Shown: positions 58,972-64,000 of the stretch, piece by piece
How positions within the stretch are numbered: position 1 is the first letter of the stretch
Layout: the number at the start of each line of letters is the position of its first letter
Assembly: GCA_025738555.1 (NCBI GenBank)
Contig: JAOVFP010000009.1
Span: forward strand, 1,674,001-1,738,000
Direction: 5' to 3'
Source: Cyathus striatus
Taxonomy: Eukaryota > Basidiomycota > Agaricomycetes > Agaricales > Nidulariaceae
Length of the DNA stretch: 64,000 nucleotides
Position numbers and translations under genes: made by a program
The notes under the pieces: generated by a model
The model's database searches: none
What the model was told of the DNA's origin: nothing
What the model saw: only the letters and a program-made list of their open reading frames with translations

Positions 58972-59339
58972 TGTAGTTGTAAAAAGTTATCAAAAAGTAA
59001 ACTCAAGCTGAAAGTATTTGTGTGCTTAGGCAAGTGATGGGGGGAAAGGAAAGTAAAATAGTTCACATGAGCAATATATATACTGTACACAAATGTACTA
59101 AAATTAACTCTTCTCCCACACACATGAAAAACACATGTAATTCATAAGGCACACACCAAATATAACTTGAACTTATTTATACATCTATTAATATCTCATG
59201 CTAAACAACAAATCACTCATACTATATCTATACTAAACAACAAACTACTATCCTAATACATCACCTACACTAACCACCATTGAGACAAAAGACGAGGCAG
59301 AGTTGACTCAAAAGGACAAGGCCATACATGAATCACCTA
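58972..59339. other. AT-rich interior of the KDZ element
   Basis: Would contain the promoter of the acidic companion gene. Tandem-like ATACTAAACAACAAACTACT motifs lie at 59195-59250. No gene. Confidence 0.4.
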
Positions 59340-59612
59340 TCAGCCATGTCGAATGAGCAAGACTGATTAACATATTGCTGGGAAGCGATTCAGAATGGCA
59401 GCCAGTCACCCATGTGCCAAGTTGAATGGGCATGGCCAATCAACATGTGCTGGGAAGCGATTCAAGTAATGAATCACTTCCCAGCGGCAATAACAGCCAG
59501 TCGCCCATGTGCCACATCAAATGGGCATGGCTGATCAATAGGTAAGCTTTGCTATTTCTGCCGAGAAGCGATCTAATATAGATCGCTTCTCGGCGGAAAT
59601 AGAAAAGCCCAC
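59340..59612. repeat. cluster of long hairpins in a repeated module
   Basis: Three related modules each contain GAAGCGAT plus AATGGGCATGGC-type text. Two are strong hairpins: 59451-59490 (GCTGGGAAGCGATTCA versus TGAATCACTTCCCAGC) and 59553-59604 (CTATTTCTGCCGAGAAGCGA versus TCGCTTCTCGGCGGAAATAG, 24-bp stem with one mismatch, 3-base loop). No coding. Confidence 0.75.
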
Positions 59613-60280
59613 CAGTTGAAGCCAGTGGGGCAAAGGGTCCCACGCAGAACCGATGATGCTGCGGGAACCGAGGCGGGCAAGGATGGGGTGGAGGTAGCAG
59701 AGCATTGAGGTCGGGGGCGTCGTAGCGGGCAGCGAACGAGGCTGGCGACACACCGTCGACGCCGTCATCGCAACGTGGGGGAGAAGAGGGCTGGAGGGAG
59801 CTGGATGACATGGCCCCATCGTCATCACGACACGGGGAAGGAGGGAGGGTGGGGGAAGATGATATGGCGCTGACAACGTTCAGTGTCGTCACATCTTGAC
59901 GTGGAGGAGGAAGGAGGAGGGCCGGATGATGTGGCAGTGATGCCGTTCCTGCCAGCGGCGCCGTTGTTCTCTTGTCGCAGGGAGGAGGGAAGAGGGGGGT
60001 GGATGATAGGGCGTCGTCGTCGTTATGACGCAGAGGTGGAGGAGAGGGGGCTGGATACCGCAGCGACGATGTGGCTGTCTACAGAGTGTAGACGATGCTG
60101 TGGGACGTGAGTTAGCAGGTGGGACTTCAGCGGGGAATGTCACTTACGTAGATCCAACGTACACTTTGAGAGCGTCTTGCTACCGGTGTGGCTTCCACAC
60201 GCCATGGGGAGACGTCCTACGTGGTGCCGACGACGTGGTGGAAACAGCAGGGAGGGAGGGGCGAGACGGCAAGGCGCCTG
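59613..60280. other. GC/CpG-rich stretch
   Basis: CpG-dense (GTCGTCGTCGTTATGACGCAG and similar) with open frames on both strands that reflect composition. GGAGGAGG repeats. No recognised gene. Confidence 0.4.
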
Positions 60281-60720
60281 TGATCGTCACTTGCATGACG
60301 AGGTGAGAGGAGGGGAGGGGAGGGAGACAGCAAGGCGCCCGTCTTTGTCACTTGCACGACGAAGAGAGGCGAGGGAGGCGAGGGAGGGGCAAGACGGCAC
60401 GGCACCCGTCATCGTCACTTGTACGACGAGGTGAGAGGAGGGGAGGGGAGGGAGACGGCATGGCGCCTGTCTTCGTCACTTGCACGACAAAAGGAGGCGA
60501 GGGAGGCGAGGGAGGGGCGAGACGGCACAGCGCCCGTCATCGTCACTTGTACGACGAGGTGAGAGGAGGGGAGGGGAGGGAGATGGCATGGCGCCCATCT
60601 TCGTCACTTGCATGACGAAGGGAGGCGAGGGAGGCGAGGGAGGGGCAAGACAGCACGGCGCCCGTCTTCGTCACTTGTACGACGAGGGGAGGGGATGGGA
60701 GGGAGGGAAGGAGAGAACGA
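60281..60720. repeat. CpG-rich minisatellite, about 64-bp monomers
   Basis: GTCACTTGYAYGACGA recurs at about 60283, 60346, 60415, 60476, 60541, 60603 and 60670 (61-69 bp apart). Alternate monomers differ (GAGGCGAGGGAGGCGAGGG versus GAGAGGAGGGGAGGGG), making a higher-order dimer of about 128 bp. CpG is intact. Long frames in both strands here are repeat artefacts. Confidence 0.85.
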
Positions 60721-60926
60721 AACGACGTTCGTCGTTCGTCATTGTGAGCGTGAAGCTCGAGAGCGGCGAGGAGGGGAGACCTGGAGGGGTTGAGGTGCAA
60801 GGAAGAGGGAAGAGAGAGAGTGATATGTTCGTTGTCAACGTTGACAGCGCATATGTTTCGTTGCCAATGGCCGGGTACTGCTGAGCACGCCTACTGGTCT
60901 TGTGGAGTTTGTGCCATACAAAACAC
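60721..60926. other. flank of the minisatellite
   Basis: CpG-containing, open on both strands; no recognised gene. Confidence 0.3.
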
Positions 60927-61012
60927 AAGCCGCGTTGGCATAACGGTAAGTTGCGCCGTGCTTTGGTAAGTTAACCCGCTATGTCTGTAGTTCAATTCCT
61001 GTTGGGGACATT
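60927..61012 (+). ncRNA. tRNA-like module, possible SINE head
   Basis: TGGCATAACGG (about 60937) fits a pol III A box and AGTTCAATTCC (about 60990) fits a B box, with suitable spacing. The ends do not pair as an acceptor stem and no clean anticodon arm is visible, so it is not an ordinary tRNA gene. An AT-rich tail follows (60013 bases downstream of nothing recognisable; TTTTATAATAATTG from about 61010). A tRNA-derived SINE or a decayed tRNA are both possible. Confidence 0.4.
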
Positions 61013-61074
61013 TTATAATAATTGTATAATTTTTACTATAATAAAGTAAAGAATAGTTTACTTTAGCGGTGCAC

Positions 61075-61400
61075 AAGGAGTGAACAGGGATTACATGGAG
61101 TACACAAGGATTATATAGACTTTACATGGAGGATACATGGATTTTATGTGGAAAATTTACCCGGAGTCCACTGACACTCCCTGTATTCCACATGGAATTC
61201 AATGATTCCATGTGGAATCCACATGGAGTCCATGTAGAGTTTGTATGCAGACTTATCTCTGTATCAATCCTTCTGTACTCCATGTAAGCTCCACATTCAC
61301 TCCACATAAAGTCGCCCAATGTCTATGTGGACTCCATGTAGGCTTCCGGAAAATTACACGGAGTCCACATGGAGTCCACATAAACGTGTGGGGGACCATA
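61075..61400. repeat. right subterminal array of the KDZ element
   Basis: Motifs ATTCCATGTGGAATCCACAT, CATGGAGTCCACATG and GTCCATGTAGAG in both orientations, mirroring the left array at 53630-54115. Confidence 0.75.
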
Positions 61401-61407
61401 AAGTGCT

Positions 61408-61659
61408 CCATTGTGGCGTGCACATGGAAAGATGCTTAGTAAAATTCTTTTGTTGAACATTATTTGCATCCATCCATTTTGGGCATTTCCAATTTTGACA
61501 ATGCTTAGTCAGTCGTCATTTATTTACACATATTATATTCACACATTGTTGAACATTGTTTGCATTCCCTTTCGATTTTGAGCCCATCAATTACCACACA
61601 AATATTCCCATGCACCATATATACCCACTTTCCACACGCCTTGTCTCATTATATATAGA
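61408..61659 (-). repeat. repeat family R, copy D (inverted relative to copy C)
   Basis: On the minus strand this reads TATATAATGAGACAAGGCG through ATGCAAACAATGTTCAACAA to GTGCACGCCACAATGG. It is almost identical to 43937-44180 on the plus strand, 17 kb away. It is cut at CCACAATGG by the KDZ right end and joined on the other side to the Helitron tail. Confidence 0.85.
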
Positions 61660-61679
61660 CAAGCTTTACACCCGTGCTC

Positions 61680-61862
61680 TGCTATGGGAACGGGAGCCTG
61701 TCGGCTCCCTCCTCCGCTCCACACAGATGACAGCTTGCTGTGGGGCTGCGCCCCCCAGACCCCCTGCTTCTTAATCCCAGTTCCAAACACTGAGGGGCTG
61801 CGCCCCCAGACCCCTGCTTTTTTTCTTCTTGGGGGGTTGCACCCCCCAAACCCCCTGCAAAA
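61680..61862 (-). repeat. GC hairpin modules of the Helitron tail
   Basis: Three copies of GGGGTCTGGGGG(G)CGCAGCC or its decayed form (GGGGTTTGGGGGGTGCAACC, where CpG has become TG/CA), each able to fold on GGGGC/GCCCC. Confidence 0.8.
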
Positions 61863-61983
61863 TATTTTAACTTATTTATTCTTTTTCCAATTCATCACTT
61901 ATTTAATATATATATATATATCAATATAAATATAGTACACTACTAAACACTACTAAAATCTTATCTACAATATCTACAACATA
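61863..61983. other. AT-rich 3' region of helicase gene
   Basis: A (TA)n run at about 61904-61922 and short CACTACTAAA repeats; no gene. Confidence 0.5.
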
Positions 61984-64000
61984 CTAAAGTAACACTTCAG
62001 GATACACTATATTCTTTGTTACAGCTTCTTCACTCCTAGCATCCCAAATCACCTTCATCTTGTGAACAGATCGAACTCGAGACACTCCAACATAAAACTG
62101 TCCATGTGTAAACACTCCATTCTGAAGGTCCAATCCAACATGAGAAACTGACTGTCCTTGTGCCTTGTTGATCGTCATCGCAAATGCAAGTCGAACAGGG
62201 AACTGGTGTCGACAAAACCTGAAAGGAACTTGAGAAGATGATGGTTCAAGTTTCATCCATGGTATAAACACCTGACTTCCTCTCCTGTCCCCAGTTAACA
62301 GCCGAACTTCCAACACTCGGTTCCGTATTGCTGTAATCACTCCACGGCTTCCATTGCACACTCCATCAGAAACACTCAAGTTTCGAAGCACCATTACTGG
62401 ACATCTTATCTTCAACTCCAAGTGTGCCAGTGGTAATCCAGAGCAGTTGATTTTGTTCAGGTACTCCACAGGGTAAAGAAGTTCCCCATCATACCGTTGA
62501 TCATCTGGAAGTGTATCTGCACTGTGTAGTGATGTTGCCTCCCCTGGAAATGAAGACAGAATCTGAGTGTTCAGACTATCCACATCATCATTTCGACTTG
62601 ACAGAATCGTTCGCTCTGCATAGTACTCATCACCATGTCCTTCAGCTGATGAAAGTCCAGGGTAGATAGTTGAAATCAGTGACTCCACTGTATTGGAAGT
62701 GCACTTGAAGTGGTTTGGAATTTCTATCTCCTCATTAGAAGTGTGCTCTCCATGTCCAACACCCAGCTGCCACTCAGCAAATCGTCGTTCAGATTCATCC
62801 TCCACATTCAATCGCATGTTATGTCGCAAGTGAATTACAGTAATGTCTGCCCAAAGGTCAGATCTCTGAAGGCATGCTGACACAATCTGAGCTTGGTTCC
62901 CTCGTACCACCACAGGAAGGATTTGTTGCCAGTCTCCACCATACACCACAGTGCATCCTCCAAATGGTCAATCAGAATGACGAAGATCTTTGAAAGTACG
63001 GCTCACTGCCTCATGGATATGTTGGTGCTGCATTGGTGCCTCATCCCAAAATACTGCATCAGCTTTCTCAATCAGCCCAGCAAGATCAGACCCCCGTGCA
63101 ATATTGCACATTGATGTCTCATTGATGTCAATTGGAATCTTGAACACAGAGTGAGCTGTTCGCCCTCCAATAATCAGAAGTGCAGCAATCCCTGATGATG
63201 CAACAACAATCACTATCTTTCCTGACCCCCGAAGGTAATAGCATAGTGTGTTGTACACATAGGTCTTTCCTGTTCCTCCAGGGCCATGCAAGAAGAACAG
63301 TTCCCCAGTTTTCAATTCAATGGCCTGCACTATCTGATCAAAGGCTGCACGCTGCTCCTCATTCAAAGTTGCCAGTCACTCCTGACCCAAAGCATGCTGT
63401 TCCACTTCATTGTATACAGTGTACACTGCAATCAATGGATTGTTTGTCCGATCTTCCATCCTGTTGTTGGCTCGCTGCTCCTGTTCATGCCAGTTTTCTG
63501 TTGGTAGTGGCATATCTTTCCATTCTGACAGAGTCTTGCCAGAACTGATTAGAAATTTATCAATCAGATACAGCCCATAATCATAGATTTGTTGCTCCGT
63601 AGGATCTGCAAGATGAAGATGTGTTCGAATGATGTGTCCCAGATCATCACAGATGTGTTCCTTAAATTCATTCCAGAGTCCCACATAGTCCACAGGTCCA
63701 CAGTCTCGAAGAATTGTTCCAAACAGGCTGCGCAGCTGATAACCTGTCTTCATTTGAGCTGCATCTCGCAAACACTCTCTCCATTCACCATCATCCTGCA
63801 GAAGTCCTAAAGCCAGACATGCCTCTCTGAATGTACAATGCACAACTCCATCAACTGTTCGCAAGTCTGCAAAGGATTTTGCACCCTTGACCACTGTCAG
63901 CAATGTTCACAGGTAGAATCGCTCTCCAGCATTTGGATGAACAAAGTATGTTCATCCAATGGCAAATCCTCGCTGTCGAACTGTCCATGTGCACTCAGTT
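61984..64000 (-). pseudogene. Helitron RepHel helicase (PIF1-like), C-terminal half, four TGA stops
   Basis: A PIF1-family 5'-3' DNA helicase domain of a Helitron replicase; it unwinds donor DNA during rolling-circle transposition. One uninterrupted frame apart from four TGAs runs from the window edge to a stop at 61984. Blocks in order: TECTWTVRQRGFAIG, stop (63952-63954), TYFVHPNAGERFYL, stop (63907-63909), TLLTVVKGAKSFADLRT; then a stop (63376-63378) before LATLNEEQRAAFD. Next, Walker A GPGGTGKTYVYN, ASSGIAALLIIGGRTAHS, DEAP box FWDEAPMQHQH, and a stop (62968-62970) before PFGGCTVVYGGDWQQILPVV. Finally IHLRHNMRLN, VCNGSRGVITAIR, FAMTINKAQGQS and FYVGVSRVRS (motifs V/VI). At all four stops Helitron proteins normally have Arg. 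No frameshift occurs in over 650 codons. Confidence 0.9.

Larger units (their letters stand above)
53621..61406. mobile_element. 7.8-kb KDZ-type DNA transposon
   Basis: The left terminus reads GCAGTAATTTACGCTCCCCC then ACAGGTATACGTGGACTCC. The right terminus on the minus strand reads GCACTTTATGGTCCCCCACA then CGTTTATGTGGACTCC. Inside each end is a subterminal array of TCCACATGGAG motifs. The right boundary is supported by comparison with copy C at 44.19 kb: the shared flank (CCACAATGG) is continuous there and interrupted here at 61407. The interior holds a KDZ transposase (minus), an acidic companion gene (minus), a hairpin cluster, a CpG-rich minisatellite and a tRNA-like module. No clear target-site duplication. 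Confidence 0.7.
61660..64000 (-). mobile_element. Helitron, 3' portion (continues beyond window)
   Basis: Rolling-circle transposon on the minus strand. The helicase C-terminal half is followed by an AT-rich 3' region and a GC hairpin tail (61860-61660) with GGGGTCTGGGGG-type modules, GGGAGCC-GACA-GGCTCCC and a final small hairpin, ending ..AAAGCTTG at about 61660 with T as next base. A classical Helitron ends in CTRR; CTTG departs slightly. The Rep domain and 5' end are outside the window. Confidence 0.8.

Noticed and set aside
59440..60884. Several 100-150 codon frames on both strands
   Set aside because: They arise from GC-rich sequence and the 64-bp minisatellite; amino-acid text is repeat-like.
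60927..61012. Functional tRNA gene
   Set aside because: A and B boxes are present but no acceptor stem or anticodon arm pairs.
53621..61406. TET/JBP-type oxygenase gene within the KDZ element
   Set aside because: KDZ elements in basidiomycetes can carry one, so I looked for HxD and related motifs; neither gene in this element shows them.
62968..63954. TGA recoded as arginine (alternative genetic code or suppressor tRNA)
   Set aside because: CGA codons are still present and used in the same frames, no known code reads TGA as Arg, and several stops lie in clear relics. Decay or miscalling of CpG is simpler.

Overview
The window looks like a transposon-rich, AT-rich stretch of a basidiomycete genome, most likely a mushroom-forming agaricomycete. 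The reasons are the short GT..AG introns of about 50-65 bp with CTNAC/CTAAT branch motifs, a KDZ-type transposase with the CxC5/CxC6 cysteine clusters, a Tnp2-type transposase, Ty1/copia and Ty3/gypsy relics, a Helitron helicase, and an NB-ARC/kinesin-light-chain-TPR protein. No species can be named from sequence alone. There are no prokaryotic features, rRNA genes or CRISPR arrays.

Layout. 0-9 kb: two decayed WD40-repeat genes facing each other (554-2010 on +, 3361-4664 on -), then a multi-exon, apparently intact conserved hypothetical gene (5763-8956) that carries a coding GGGAAA repeat. 9-16 kb: mostly anonymous, with one frameshifted coding fragment (about 10.5-10.84 kb) and small duplications. 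16.6-25.4 kb: a graveyard with a copia RNase H end and putative LTR, a gypsy Gag, a 94-bp tandem array with a TATA-like box in every unit, a gypsy RNase H with three conserved-site TGA stops, and a broken Spt5-like gene (NGN, KOW and C-terminal S/T-P repeats). 25.4-33 kb: AT-rich and CpG-poor, with one Helitron-tail copy. 33-39.2 kb: a block rich in CpG with no convincing gene and internal degenerate duplications. 39.2-44.9 kb: layered repeats (three diverged copies of one repeat family, a 21-bp minisatellite, a second Helitron tail).

44.9-46.6 kb: a 1.7-kb non-autonomous inverted-repeat element built of CpG-rich GGAATCCG arrays around a 1.2-kb satellite of 20-bp units. It abuts and truncates a Tnp2 transposase gene (46.6-49.74 kb, minus). 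50.36-52.97 kb: an NLR-like gene whose three-exon model closes exactly in frame (828 codons). 53.62-61.41 kb: a 7.8-kb KDZ-type transposon with matched termini, subterminal arrays, a frameshifted transposase, an acidic companion gene, hairpins, a GC-rich minisatellite and a tRNA-like module. It sits in a repeat also present at 44 kb. 61.66-64 kb: the 3' part of a Helitron on the minus strand, with a GC hairpin tail.

The theme that ties the window together is CpG decay. At least ten in-frame stops in six unrelated families are TGA. Where the family consensus is known (gypsy PTEREALA, DPLSR; Helitron IGR, RFYLR, DRPFGG; Spt5 KOW) the lost residue is arginine, as expected from CGA to TGA. Two subterminal repeat arrays appear related by the same CG to TG/CA change, while other blocks keep dense CpG. 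Several other breaks are single-base shifts, some in homopolymers, so some pseudogene calls may be consensus-sequence errors.
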